Shown here piece after piece: positions 1 to 8,291 of a DNA stretch of 22,885 nucleotides. Both the position numbers and the translations under genes were made by a program. This DNA comes from Flavobacterium sp. MC2016-06. Lineage in GTDB: Bacteria; Bacteroidota; Bacteroidia; Flavobacteriales; Flavobacteriaceae. Each line of letters starts with the position of its first letter. The stretch's first letter is position 1. The notes beneath the pieces were generated by a model. That model had not been told where the DNA came from. It was given only the letters and a program-made list of their open reading frames with translations, and did not search any database. Location of the stretch: NCBI RefSeq assembly GCF_009711165.2, contig NZ_WMID02000051.1, positions 1 through 22,885 on the forward strand, read 5' to 3'.

Positions 1-78
1 ATAACTCATAACTCATAACTCATAACTCATAACTCATAACTCATAACTCATAACTCATAACTCATAACTCATAACTCA
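1..78. repeat. Heptanucleotide tandem array, unit AACTCAT
   Basis: Ten perfect copies of AACTCAT lie at 3-72, with partial copies at 1-2 and 73-78, so the array probably continues outside the window. On the minus strand the unit reads ATGAGTT. It overlaps the 3' end of the acetyltransferase gene. A degenerate form of the same heptamer, in the opposite orientation, occurs at 17347-17388. Seven-base units are not a multiple of three in phase with one codon, so length changes would not preserve frame except in threes. Direct observation. Confidence 0.97.
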
Positions 79-581
79 AGAACCATTGTAGTTATTGGTG
101 CAAATTCTTCAACAATTTCAGGATAATCAAGATTGTATATATCCGTTTGAATGAAACCTGATTTTTCATAAAGAAATTTTGCAGGACTACATTCCATAAC
201 CTTTAACCAAAGAATCGAACGTTTTTTTTCCTTAGCAAAAGAAATTACAAAGTCCATAACAATTTTACCAATTCCTTTTCCAATTCCTTCTTTCAAAAGA
301 TAGAGCTTATCTAGTTCCAAACATTCAGATGCAGGATAAGGCTCGATTACATCTTCTATCATTTTGAAATATCCTACAGCCTTGTTGTCATCATAAATTA
401 AAAAATAAAAAACACCAGAGTTAGAAAGTTCTTTCTCAAAAGTTTCTTTTTTATAGAATTGGTTTAAATACCATGTTCCTTTATCGTGCCATAAATATTG
501 ATATGTATCGTTATAAGATTGTATTGCAATTTGATGTAATAAATCAAGGTCGTTTAGTTCACATTTTTGGATAGTAACCAA
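69..581 (-). CDS. GNAT-family N-acetyltransferase
   Basis: A 170-residue cytoplasmic protein of typical GNAT length. The acetyl-CoA-binding motif A is visible around residues 88-112: LELDKLYL, then a glycine-rich turn (GIGKGIGK) and a helix. The C-terminal FLYEKSGF motif of the family follows at about 135-142. Such enzymes move acetyl groups from acetyl-CoA to amines; the acceptor cannot be predicted. The start is TTG at 581-579: an in-frame stop lies seven codons upstream, and the next ATG would remove the N-terminal GNAT region. The last Leu codon and the TGA stop fall inside the AACTCAT array, so the gene's end was probably made or reshaped by the repeat. It has no obvious operon partner; the next gene upstream ends at 718 behind a terminator. 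Confidence 0.85.
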   Translation of the reverse strand: MVTIQKCELNDLDLLHQIAIQSYNDTYQYLWHDKGTWYLNQFYKKETFEKELSNSGVFYFLIYDDNKAVGYFKMIEDVIEPYPASECLELDKLYLLKEGIGKGIGKIVMDFVISFAKEKKRSILWLKVMECSPAKFLYEKSGFIQTDIYNLDYPEIVEEFAPITTMVLEL

Positions 582-641
582 TTGTCTTTTTATTAAAGGT
601 TATTAAATAAGAATGTAAAATTAGAATAATATACTTGCTTA

Positions 642-684
642 AAATTAAAAAGCGACTAAAGAATTTTAGTTCTTTAATCGCTTT
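642..684 (-). terminator. Terminator of the receptor-phosphatase operon
   Basis: A 15-bp stem (arms 649-663 and 670-684, one C-A mismatch, six-base loop) is followed on the minus strand by a T-rich tract (TTTTTAATTTT). It lies 34 bases past the phosphatase stop codon, as expected for a Rho-independent terminator. The rest of 582-717 shows nothing else recognisable. Confidence 0.8.
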
Positions 685-717
685 AACACAAAAATGAATT
701 GTAATAAAAAATAAGTT

Positions 718-1533
718 TTATGCGGTGTATTTTTTTCTTAGAATAGCAATTTCTTTTGGACCAATTCCTATTTCCTGCTGTAAAAAGTTTTCAATGCTTC
801 CGTATTGTTTTTTAAGACCATCAAAAAAAGAACGAATAAGTTCTGGTCTTAACGCCATTTCTTTTTCTACTTGTTCTTCGGTTAAACCGCTCATTTTGGC
901 AAGAGGCGCCATCATTCCTTTATTCATTTTACGCAGATAAATATTAGAAGCTACATAATCTGCTTCAATCGTTTCTTGCGGCACATTCAAAATATATAAA
1001 AATAGTGCTGTTGCCATTCCTGTACGATCTCTACCACCTGTACAATGGTACATTATAGCTTCTTTTTTGTCTAATGTCAGCAATTTTATAAATAACGGAC
1101 GAAATCTGTCGCCACTGTATTTTACGGCATCTACACCATAAAACTTTTCAAGGAAATTTCCTTCTTTCAAAAATTTAACCATTTGTGCAGGATTCGGCAA
1201 GCTATCACTTCCTGCTGGGCTAAGTGTATAATCTGAATTTTTAGGAAGGCGATCTGGCGCTGCAGCAGCTTCGGCAACACCTCTAAAATCTACTATTGTA
1301 TGAATTCCTTTTTTGTCTAATAAAGCAACATCTTCATCTGTAAGTTTATTGATTGCGGCACTTCTGTATACTTTATCCCAAAGTACTTGTTTTCCGTCAT
1401 TGGTTTTATAACCGCCGACATCTCTAAAGTTTAAAGCTCCTTTTACAGGTACTAATCTTTTTATGCTGTCTGTAAGCTGGCCGTATGAAACCATTGATCC
1501 TAATATTGCCATTGTAATAATTATTTTTTTCAT
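718..1533 (-). CDS. Exported tyrosine-phosphatase-family protein (Y_phosphatase3 type)
   Basis: A 271-residue protein with a Sec signal peptide at residues 1-19 (ends SYGQ), so probably periplasmic. It has the family's N-terminal NFRDVGG motif (35-41) and the phosphatase P-loop HCTGGRDRTG at 163-172, giving the C-x5-R catalytic signature with nucleophile Cys164 and Arg170. This loop resembles HCxxGKDRT of the MptpB/LipA group, whose members remove phosphate from phosphotyrosine and phosphoinositides, but with Arg in place of the Lys. It starts 32 bases after the TonB-dependent receptor ends, so the two are probably one operon. I infer that it dephosphorylates the imported ligand or another phosphate ester in the periplasm; a role in protein dephosphorylation is the alternative. 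Confidence 0.88.
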   Translation of the reverse strand: MKKIIITMAILGSMVSYGQLTDSIKRLVPVKGALNFRDVGGYKTNDGKQVLWDKVYRSAAINKLTDEDVALLDKKGIHTIVDFRGVAEAAAAPDRLPKNSDYTLSPAGSDSLPNPAQMVKFLKEGNFLEKFYGVDAVKYSGDRFRPLFIKLLTLDKKEAIMYHCTGGRDRTGMATALFLYILNVPQETIEADYVASNIYLRKMNKGMMAPLAKMSGLTEEQVEKEMALRPELIRSFFDGLKKQYGSIENFLQQEIGIGPKEIAILRKKYTA

Positions 1534-1565
1534 TTTTATTTATTAAATTAATAGGTTAGTTTTTT

Positions 1566-4469
1566 TTAGAAAATATCGTAACGTAAACCAGCTTGTCCGC
1601 GGCTTCCATACCATTCTTGCGAAGTAACACGGCGTTTATCATTCCCCATGTACATTTTTACAGGCGAGTCGCTTAAATTATTTAATTCAATAAAAACTTT
1701 AAGTCTTTTACTCACACTTACTGTTGCAGAAGCATCTATAGTAAAGTTAGAATCTGTCCAGATATAATAATCAGGACCTAATTGCTGGTTAATAGTTTCT
1801 ACAGAATTGCCGCGGTAATTACCAGCTAAACGAACCATTACACCATTTCTTTCGTAGAAAAGAATAGCATTAAATAAGTTTTTAGATTGATTAGGTAAAC
1901 CTGTTTTATCATTAACAACAGTAGTACCGCTGATACGAGGAACTTCCGTTTTTGAATCAATAAATGTATAATTGAATTCTACTCCAAAACCACTCCAGAA
2001 ACCATTAAGAAAATCGAATCTTTTGTTGATTCCTGCTTCAAAACCGTATAAAGAAGCTTTGTTTAAGTTTTTAGCCTGAGTAACTAGATAATCACTTCCA
2101 TCGATATTCTGCATATTTACATCGGTAAATACCACATCAGTAATGTTTTTATAAAAAGCACCGCCAGACAATAATCCAACATTATCAAAGAAATATTCTC
2201 CCATAAGATCGTAGTTATTACTAAAGGTTGGTTTTAAGTCAGGATTACCTTGTGTAATAGTCATTGGCGAAGAAGTTGTATTGGTAGAACTTCCCGGTGT
2301 CATGTCGCCAAAATTCGGACGTACAAATGTGCGTGTATATGCAGCGCGAAGATTTGACTTGTCGCTCAACTTGTATTTTACATGAAGCATTGGTAGAAAT
2401 GAATTGTAATTATTCTCTACTAGAGAAGGACTTAATGTTATTACAGCTGGTGTTCCAGAAGTTGTAGCTTTAGTACCATTTAAGGACATATTGGTATACT
2501 CATTACGTAATCCTCCAGTAATTTTTAAATTATCTGTGGCATCTATTTCTGCCATTGCATAACCCGCAATTACACTTTCATCACCCGTGTAAAGAGCCGT
2601 TGCATTGGTTTTTGAAGTAAAATCCATAATTCCGTTTGCCGTTTGAAAAGACTGACCGAACATCGTAAACAATTGATCTTTTGTCAACGGATTTACAATA
2701 AATTGACTGAAATCACCATTCATGTTTCCAAAAAACTTAGATCCATTTGGGAAATTCGTAGTCTGTAAAGCAGATAACGGAACTAGAGCAGGAGAGTTTG
2801 GCACTCCAACAGCTGCACCAGGCAAGTACACAAAATTAGATCCATAAGTACTTGTTCTGTCTTTGTGACGGTATTTTGCACCAAATTTAAAATTTACCTT
2901 AGAGCTGGCTTCAACTTTAAGATTAAGCTGTCCAATTTGATCTCTTTCACTATTGTCTAATTGCGCAATAACCAATTGGCTTAATAATAGCTTACTAGGA
3001 TCCATTACTTCACTTGAATTTGTAAGTCCAGTTTCAAAATGATCTACAGTGCCGCCAACTCCATTTGGAGAATCAAAACTCCAATAACGTTTTCCATCGC
3101 TTGAAAGATCATTAAAACCGCCTGTAATTTTTTGACGGAAAGTAGCAATAGGAAGTCCTTTGTTACCAGAAGTTGGAGGAGTATCTAAATAATATTCAGA
3201 TTTATGATTGCTGTAACTCCAGTCTAGTTTAAATTTTTGGTTTAATTGATGTTCTCCGCCAACTTCAAAGCCATTTAAAGCTGTTTGGTAATGAGAATAC
3301 CTGTAATTGTATTGAAAACGAGTGTTGGTATAATCAATATATGATTCATAAACAGGACGAACGTCATCAAATTTATTTACCATTCCTCTAAAGAATATTT
3401 TATCAGAAGGCGTAATTTTATATTCTGCACCAACATTTAATCCTTTAGTTTCACGTTCACCCATATAACGTTTAAAAAGTACTGTATTAAGTGATTTTTT
3501 TTGCTCTACAACAGTTGCACCCGTATTGTAAGTTGCTTCAAAAGCATCAGAACCCCATTGTCTGCTCCACACAGCTCCTGAAACAATAATACCAAGTTTG
3601 TTGTTAAAAAATCGATCGCCGTATACTAGAGAAGCATTATAAGTTCCGTTTTCACTAAAAGTATTGTAACCTCCAGCTGCACTCATATTCAGCGTACGTT
3701 TTGTTGGCGCAGTACGAGTAATAAAATTAATAGAGCCGCCAATTGCATCACCTTCCATGTCTGGTGTAATGGCTTTGGCTACTTGTACATATTGAATCAT
3801 TTCTGAAGGTACTGCATCTAGAACAGAAGAACGATTCCCCATAACATTTGAACTCGGTAAACGATTTCCATTAAATAGAGTAGAAGTCCATGCAAAAGGC
3901 GTTCCTCTTACCGTAGCCTGATCTGCTTCACCATGATAACGTGCTACAGCCACACCTTGCATGCGCTGTACCGCTTCGGCAGCATTACGGTCGGGTAATT
4001 TACCAATAGCATCTGCCGCCATAACATCCATAATAGCAAGTGAGTTTTTCTTAATGCTGTATGCTTTTGCCTGCGATGGTGCCATTGTACCTTTTACTAC
4101 AATTTCTTTCAGCGCACTGGTCTCGTCTGGCCCCATGTGAATTAAACCAATATCATTTATACCTTTTACAAGAGTTAAAGTAATGGATTTGGTCTCAAAG
4201 CCTAAATAGCTGATTTCAATAGTAACTTCACCAATTTCTGGAGCTGTTAAGGTAAAAGCACCTTCTAAATCTGAAATAGTTGAATTTGAAAATGTTTTGC
4301 CGGCAATGTTGGCTGTTGGTAAGGTGCCAGCATCACTTGTAACAATTCCTTTAATGGTTTGAGCCTTTACAGTTGTAAAAGATCCTGCCGAAAATAGAAC
4401 AACTAAAAGTATTTTTTTAAATACCTGTTCTTGTTTAAACCAAGATTTTGAAGTAATTTTTAATAACAT
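1566..4469 (-). CDS. TonB-dependent receptor with CarboxypepD_reg-like N-terminal domain
   Basis: An outer-membrane active transporter of 967 residues from the ATG at 4469. An upstream in-frame TTG (4490) would add seven residues, but the ATG gives a more normal signal peptide ending KAQ at 35-37. Domains in order: signal peptide; a beta-sandwich CarboxypepD_reg-like domain at about 38-110 (KGIVTSDAG...SYLGFETKSI); a plug at about 135-260, containing RMQGVAVARYHGEADQ and the conserved GDAIGGSINFITRT; and a 22-strand-type beta barrel ending in the outer-membrane signature ...LRYDIF with terminal Phe. The plug and NPDLKP-type motifs resemble the TIGR01782 group of receptors, often linked to carbohydrate uptake. 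There is no adjacent SusD-like partner. It is transcribed divergently from the AraC-type regulator and upstream of the phosphatase gene, so substrate-specific control by that regulator is plausible. The ligand is unknown. Confidence 0.95.
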   Translation of the reverse strand: MLLKITSKSWFKQEQVFKKILLVVLFSAGSFTTVKAQTIKGIVTSDAGTLPTANIAGKTFSNSTISDLEGAFTLTAPEIGEVTIEISYLGFETKSITLTLVKGINDIGLIHMGPDETSALKEIVVKGTMAPSQAKAYSIKKNSLAIMDVMAADAIGKLPDRNAAEAVQRMQGVAVARYHGEADQATVRGTPFAWTSTLFNGNRLPSSNVMGNRSSVLDAVPSEMIQYVQVAKAITPDMEGDAIGGSINFITRTAPTKRTLNMSAAGGYNTFSENGTYNASLVYGDRFFNNKLGIIVSGAVWSRQWGSDAFEATYNTGATVVEQKKSLNTVLFKRYMGERETKGLNVGAEYKITPSDKIFFRGMVNKFDDVRPVYESYIDYTNTRFQYNYRYSHYQTALNGFEVGGEHQLNQKFKLDWSYSNHKSEYYLDTPPTSGNKGLPIATFRQKITGGFNDLSSDGKRYWSFDSPNGVGGTVDHFETGLTNSSEVMDPSKLLLSQLVIAQLDNSERDQIGQLNLKVEASSKVNFKFGAKYRHKDRTSTYGSNFVYLPGAAVGVPNSPALVPLSALQTTNFPNGSKFFGNMNGDFSQFIVNPLTKDQLFTMFGQSFQTANGIMDFTSKTNATALYTGDESVIAGYAMAEIDATDNLKITGGLRNEYTNMSLNGTKATTSGTPAVITLSPSLVENNYNSFLPMLHVKYKLSDKSNLRAAYTRTFVRPNFGDMTPGSSTNTTSSPMTITQGNPDLKPTFSNNYDLMGEYFFDNVGLLSGGAFYKNITDVVFTDVNMQNIDGSDYLVTQAKNLNKASLYGFEAGINKRFDFLNGFWSGFGVEFNYTFIDSKTEVPRISGTTVVNDKTGLPNQSKNLFNAILFYERNGVMVRLAGNYRGNSVETINQQLGPDYYIWTDSNFTIDASATVSVSKRLKVFIELNNLSDSPVKMYMGNDKRRVTSQEWYGSRGQAGLRYDIF

Positions 4470-4487
4470 TTCTTTATAGTTTTTTTG

Positions 4488-4515
4488 CAAAGATTGTTAC
4501 GAATCAAGCATCAAA
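4488..4515 (-). promoter_or_regulatory. Candidate Bacteroidota promoter for the receptor operon
   Basis: On the minus strand, TTTG (4512-4515) is separated by 16 bases from AATCTTTG (4488-4495), close to the Bacteroidota pattern TTTG then TAnnTTTG with one mismatch in the -7 box. The implied leader before the ATG at 4469 is short. The divergent gap 4470-4688 also holds a perfect small palindrome, ATTGATAATCAAT at 4578-4590, which could be an operator. Both are pattern matches only. Confidence 0.35.
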
Positions 4516-4688
4516 ACGACTTTGTTAAACTAGAACTACTTCGGCAGCGTGTCAATCTTTTTGTTTTGTATTAAAGTATTGATAATCAATGAAATTTAGG
4601 TTGTTATTAAATTGTTATGAATCATTTTTTTCGCAATTAGTAAACATTAAATTAACAGTTGTACGGTACATTAGCACAAAGATTTAAG

Positions 4689-5933
4689 ATGAAATACATA
4701 ATTGTTATTGGAATATTTCAGGCACTTCTGGCCGCAGCATTACTTTTAAGAAACAAGTACAGAACCAATGCAGATGACTTACTTATTTCATTGGTAATTT
4801 GTATAGGAGTGCATCTTAGTATAAAGTTTTTCATTTTTACATTTGTGCAGGATCGCGAAGTACTTAAAAACATGATTACCTGCGTAGGTTTCTGTTATAT
4901 ACCTTTATTATATCTGTATGCCTTAAAAACAATTTATCCAAAATTTGTGCCTGCTTCAAAATGGTATATTTTTATCCCGTTTTTCATAAGTGCAATAGGA
5001 TATTTTACTACAGGCTGTGTTTTAGCGATTGCTTCATCAAAAGGATATTCGGTTTTATATTGGTACAATACAATTTGTTATTTTTCGATGATACCGTTTG
5101 ATATCATTTACTGCTTTGTAATTATTTCGCTTGCGCTGAAAAAACTGCCAGAAAAGATCCATGAAAGAAAACTAATTATTCAGGTTGCATCTATCTTTTT
5201 GTTTTTAAGTTTATTGAGTATTTTGTTTTTAACGATTAACTCGTTTATTTTTTCTTTTAATTATTTAAACCGAAGCATTAGTTACGCATTTCTGGTAGTA
5301 GTTGTAATAAGAGTCATTACCTATAAGTATGCTGTTTTTACAGATCCTCTAAGTCAAAGTTCTAACACAGAAATGTTAGTATTTGATGGAAATTACAGCA
5401 GTGAAGTTATAGTTAATGATGAACCAAAGACGGAAATAAAAAGTAATCTTTTATTAGATACACTTCAAGAAGAAAACACAATAACAGCCTCTGAAGATCC
5501 GATTTTAAAACCTCAAAAACGTAAAGAACTTTTAAGCGACAGCCAAATGTTTAAAATAGTACTGAAACTTGAGGAGGCAATGAAAATAGAACGTTATTAT
5601 AGAGACAGTGAATTAACGCTTGATAAACTTTCAAATCTTACCAGTTTAAATAAATATCATATCAGCGAAACCTTAAATCATTTTGTAAACAAACCTTTTT
5701 ACACTTTTGTAAATGAATACAGAATACAATATGTAAAAGATAAAATAAAGTATTCTTCAGAAAAAAACAGCAGTATCAACATTTTGGAGTTAGCTTATGA
5801 ATCTGGATTTAATTCTAAGTCGTCATTTAATAGATATTTTAAAGAAATAACCTCATACACCCCTACAGAATACATTAGTTTGATTTCTAGAGATGTAAAT
5901 TCTACCGATATTGATCAACTTATTATAGTTTAA
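4689..5933 (+). CDS. Membrane-anchored AraC-family transcriptional regulator
   Basis: 414 residues from the ATG at 4689. A TTG ten codons upstream is possible, but the ATG starts directly at the first membrane helix. The N-terminal half has about seven hydrophobic helices (roughly residues 2-20, 31-53, 60-80, 95-117, 128-149, 166-188, 195-212). A linker of about 80 residues follows, and then an AraC/XylS helix-turn-helix pair at roughly 290-405, with LTLDKLSNLTSLNKYHISE and the second-helix signature ELAYESGFNSKSSFNRYFKE. The layout (7TM sensor fused to an AraC DNA-binding domain) suggests sensing in or near the membrane and direct promoter control. It sits between the divergent receptor operon and xylA 179 bases downstream, both plausible targets. 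The ligand is unknown. Confidence 0.9.
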   Translation: MKYIIVIGIFQALLAAALLLRNKYRTNADDLLISLVICIGVHLSIKFFIFTFVQDREVLKNMITCVGFCYIPLLYLYALKTIYPKFVPASKWYIFIPFFISAIGYFTTGCVLAIASSKGYSVLYWYNTICYFSMIPFDIIYCFVIISLALKKLPEKIHERKLIIQVASIFLFLSLLSILFLTINSFIFSFNYLNRSISYAFLVVVVIRVITYKYAVFTDPLSQSSNTEMLVFDGNYSSEVIVNDEPKTEIKSNLLLDTLQEENTITASEDPILKPQKRKELLSDSQMFKIVLKLEEAMKIERYYRDSELTLDKLSNLTSLNKYHISETLNHFVNKPFYTFVNEYRIQYVKDKIKYSSEKNSSINILELAYESGFNSKSSFNRYFKEITSYTPTEYISLISRDVNSTDIDQLIIV

Positions 5934-5967
5934 AATCTGTTATCATAACTGTATTATTTTTCTTATA

Positions 5968-6058
5968 TTTGAATGTCATATTAAAAGTATATTGTAACAA
6001 ATTGACTTTTAAAGTTTATTTTTAATGTCAATTTTAACTTTTCTTATGGTCATTCAAA
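5968..6058. promoter_or_regulatory. Nested inverted repeats upstream of xylA
   Basis: Two inverted repeats share nearly the same centre. The outer arms are TTTGAATG (5968-5975) and CATTCAAA (6051-6058); the inner arms are AAATTGAC (5999-6006) and GTCAATTT (6027-6034). The right outer arm abuts the candidate xylA promoter, so they could be operator half-sites for a regulator such as the neighbouring AraC protein. The region is AT-rich and eight-base arms can arise by chance. A TAnnTTTG match (TATATTTG, 5964-5971) overlaps the left arm. Confidence 0.3.
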
Positions 6059-6061
6059 CTA

Positions 6062-6069
6062 TATCTTTG
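6062..6069 (+). promoter_or_regulatory. Candidate -7 box of the xylA promoter
   Basis: TATCTTTG matches the Bacteroidota -7 consensus TAnnTTTG exactly and lies 43 bases before the xylA ATG. No convincing -33 TTTG is seen at the expected spacing, so the promoter may depend on an activator. A purine-rich AAAGGA stretch ends two bases before the ATG. Confidence 0.45.
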
Positions 6070-6112
6070 CCCTTTTTTAATAATGGAAAAAGATTAATAC
6101 ATAGAAAGGAAG

Positions 6113-7438
6113 ATGATTGTTTTAGGAGATGTAGAATACTACAAAGGAATTGGTAAGATTGAGTATGAAGGAAAGGAATCTGATAATCCGTTAGCGTTTA
6201 GATACTATAACCCAGATCAGATTGTTGCCGGTAAAACAATGCGAGAACATTTTAAATTTGCTATTTCGTACTGGTACAGCTTTGGAGGAAATGGTTCGGA
6301 TCTTTTTGGTGATGCTACGCAGCATTTTGCTTGGAACGAAATGAGAGAACCTATTTTAGCAGCAAAGGCTAGAGCAGATGCAGCATTTGAATTTATTAGT
6401 AAAATGGGTTTTGATTATTTTTGTTTTCACGATTATGATTTGGTTCAAGAAGGAAAAAATTTTGGACAATCAGAATTACGTTTAGTTACTATGACAGAGT
6501 ATATAAACAAAAAAATATCAAATTCGGGAATCAAAGTGCTTTGGGGATCTTCAAACTGTGTTTCAAATCCACGCTACATGAATGGAGCAGCTACAAATCC
6601 AGATTTTAAAGTAGTAGCCAGAGCAGCAGGACAAGTAAAGTTGGCCTTAGACGCAACTATTGCTTTAAAAGTAGAAAATTATGTTTTTTGGGGCGGGAGA
6701 GAAGGATATATGACTTTGCTTAATACCGATATGAAACGAGAACTCGATCATATGGGACAATTTCTAATTCAGGCGAGAGATTATGGCAGATCACAAGGTT
6801 TTAAAGGAAACTTTTTAATTGAACCAAAACCTATGGAACCTTTAAAACACCAATACGATTTTGATTGTGCAACTGCTATTGGTTTTTTACGCGAATACGG
6901 TTTAGAGAAAGATTTTAAAATAAACATTGAAGTGAACCATGCTACATTGGCACAGCACACTTTTCAGCATGAACTTGAAGTTGCAGCGCAATCTGGAATG
7001 TTAGGAAGCATTGATGCCAATAGAGGAGATTATCAAAATGGCTGGGACACTTCTCAGTTTCCAAATAATGTGCAAGAAATTACAGAAGCGATGCTTATTT
7101 TTCTTAAATCTGGCGGACTTCAAGGCGGTGGTGTAAATTTTGATGCCAAAATAAGAAGAAGCTCCACAGATATGGAAGATATTTTTATTGCTCATATTGG
7201 CGGTGCAGATACTTTTGCAAGAGCTTTGTTAGCAGCAGAAAAAATTATTACATCTTCACCTTACGAATCTTTAAGACAGCAGCGTTACAGTTCTTTTGAT
7301 ACTGGAAGTGGAAAAGAATTTGAAGAGGGCAAATTAAATTTTAATGATTTGTATGCTATTGCAAAAGAGAATGATGAAATAGAATTACAAAGTGGTAAAC
7401 AAGAACTTTTTGAAAGTATTCTTAATCGATACTTATAA
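6113..7438 (+). CDS. xylA: Xylose isomerase homologue with altered active-site residues
   Basis: 441 residues, normal length for class II xylose isomerases, which interconvert D-xylose and D-xylulose in the cytoplasm with two divalent metals. Most landmarks are present: FCFHDYD with catalytic His106 and Asp109; FWGGREGY with Trp193; IEPKP with Glu237 and Lys239; EVNHATLA with Glu273 and His276; DANRGD with Asp301; Asp312; and NFDAK with Asp344. Two normally conserved positions differ. GWDTDQFP reads GWDTSQFP, so the second Asp of the metal-2 site (E. coli Asp309 equivalent) is Ser314. The usual YWHTF reads YWYSF, with Tyr55 in place of His. The rest aligns closely with Bacteroidota XylA. No xylulokinase gene is adjacent. 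It may have changed activity, metal use or substrate, or be impaired; the reading frame is intact. It ends at a strong terminator shared with the convergent gene. Confidence 0.92.
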   Translation: MIVLGDVEYYKGIGKIEYEGKESDNPLAFRYYNPDQIVAGKTMREHFKFAISYWYSFGGNGSDLFGDATQHFAWNEMREPILAAKARADAAFEFISKMGFDYFCFHDYDLVQEGKNFGQSELRLVTMTEYINKKISNSGIKVLWGSSNCVSNPRYMNGAATNPDFKVVARAAGQVKLALDATIALKVENYVFWGGREGYMTLLNTDMKRELDHMGQFLIQARDYGRSQGFKGNFLIEPKPMEPLKHQYDFDCATAIGFLREYGLEKDFKINIEVNHATLAQHTFQHELEVAAQSGMLGSIDANRGDYQNGWDTSQFPNNVQEITEAMLIFLKSGGLQGGGVNFDAKIRRSSTDMEDIFIAHIGGADTFARALLAAEKIITSSPYESLRQQRYSSFDTGSGKEFEEGKLNFNDLYAIAKENDEIELQSGKQELFESILNRYL

Positions 7439-7465
7439 CAAAGCACTATAGTTTAGAATTTTATC

Positions 7466-7510
7466 AAAAAAGGAATTTTCGGTTTAAGAAACTGAAAATT
7501 CCTTTTTTTT
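7466..7510. terminator. Bidirectional terminator between xylA and the convergent gene
   Basis: A perfect 15-bp stem (arms 7466-7480 and 7494-7508) with a 13-base loop has an A-run on the left and eight T on the right, so it works as a Rho-independent terminator in both directions. It overlaps the stop codon of the convergent gene by two bases. Confidence 0.9.
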
Positions 7511-8063
7511 ATTCTTTATGTTTAGGTTTGAATTTTCGGCTGATTCCTATTCCAATTAAAAAACTATCATAAGCATTCCATCTAAAATCATAACACGCAG
7601 AAAGTCCAAGTTCCCAGTTTTCTGTTATTTCGGTTCCCCATTCGTAACCAACACGATTTAAGAAAAGATTTTCTTCTTTAGCAAACTCAGCACCTACACC
7701 AAAAAGGAAACTACTGTGTTTGGTAGCTTTATAAATACCAACTGCTGCAGGCGCTATTGGTGAACTTCTTTCTAAAGTTTCATCTTCTTCTGTTAAATCT
7801 GCTTTAACCACAAAATCTTCAACAATTATATCGGTATGCAGACCAATTGCCCATTTATTAGACAGCCAATAATCATAATCAAGCGACCATGCGGGTATAG
7901 AAAGCCATTTTGAGCCAGAATCTTTAACGCCTTGTGAAACATTAACATGACTTAAAGCTAAGGAAATACGATGCGTTCCTTTTTCGCTTTCTTCCGTTTT
8001 CTCTTCTTGAGCAAAAATCCCCGTGTTCCATAAAAGGAGTATAAGTAAAGTTATTTTATTCAT
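7509..8063 (-). CDS. Predicted small outer-membrane beta-barrel protein
   Basis: 184 residues with a clear signal peptide (residues 1-19, ends IFAQ). The mature part is a series of short alternating hydrophobic/polar segments rich in Trp, Tyr and Gly (for example WSLDYDYWLSNKWAIGLHT, SSFLFGVGAEFA, WELGLSACYDF, FLIGIGISRKF). This is the pattern of an eight-strand outer-membrane barrel, but the C-terminus is a charged KPKHKE tail rather than a terminal aromatic. I do not recognise a named family. It is a single gene convergent with xylA, with a gene-free region upstream, and no function can be assigned. It could be a surface-exposed or periplasmic beta protein instead. Confidence 0.7.
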   Translation of the reverse strand: MNKITLLILLLWNTGIFAQEEKTEESEKGTHRISLALSHVNVSQGVKDSGSKWLSIPAWSLDYDYWLSNKWAIGLHTDIIVEDFVVKADLTEEDETLERSSPIAPAAVGIYKATKHSSFLFGVGAEFAKEENLFLNRVGYEWGTEITENWELGLSACYDFRWNAYDSFLIGIGISRKFKPKHKE

Positions 8064-8291
8064 AGCGGTGCATTTATAAGTTCTTTGAATAATTTATCGT
8101 TTCAAACTTGTCATGATTCAAGAATAAAAAGTCTGAAAATAATGACAGTTTAAAATTAAACCACCTTTATTATTTAATCTTATTTTTTTAAAGCAAATAG
8201 GTTTCATTTCATAATCTGCAACAAGAAAAACTGAAGAAATAAGAAAATAGAATGATGATAATTAAAAGTCCAGCCATTGGTGTATTTTTTT

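Noticed and set aside
4470..4490. TTG start extending the receptor by seven residues
   Set aside because: The ATG at 4469 gives a standard signal peptide; the extension adds only polar residues before it.
4659..4688. TTG start extending the AraC regulator by ten residues
   Set aside because: The ATG at 4689 begins directly at the first membrane helix and is preceded by an A/G-rich stretch.
5964..5971. TATATTTG as the main xylA promoter
   Set aside because: It matches TAnnTTTG but lies about 140 bases from the ATG in very AT-rich DNA without a -33 box; the nearer TATCTTTG is preferred.
7001..7195. Minus-strand frame inside xylA, and similar frames opposite other genes (for example 725-940, 8581-8772, 8998-9207, 11101-11403, 18598-18807)
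   Set aside because: All are shadows of well-supported genes on the other strand and show no family motif or start context.
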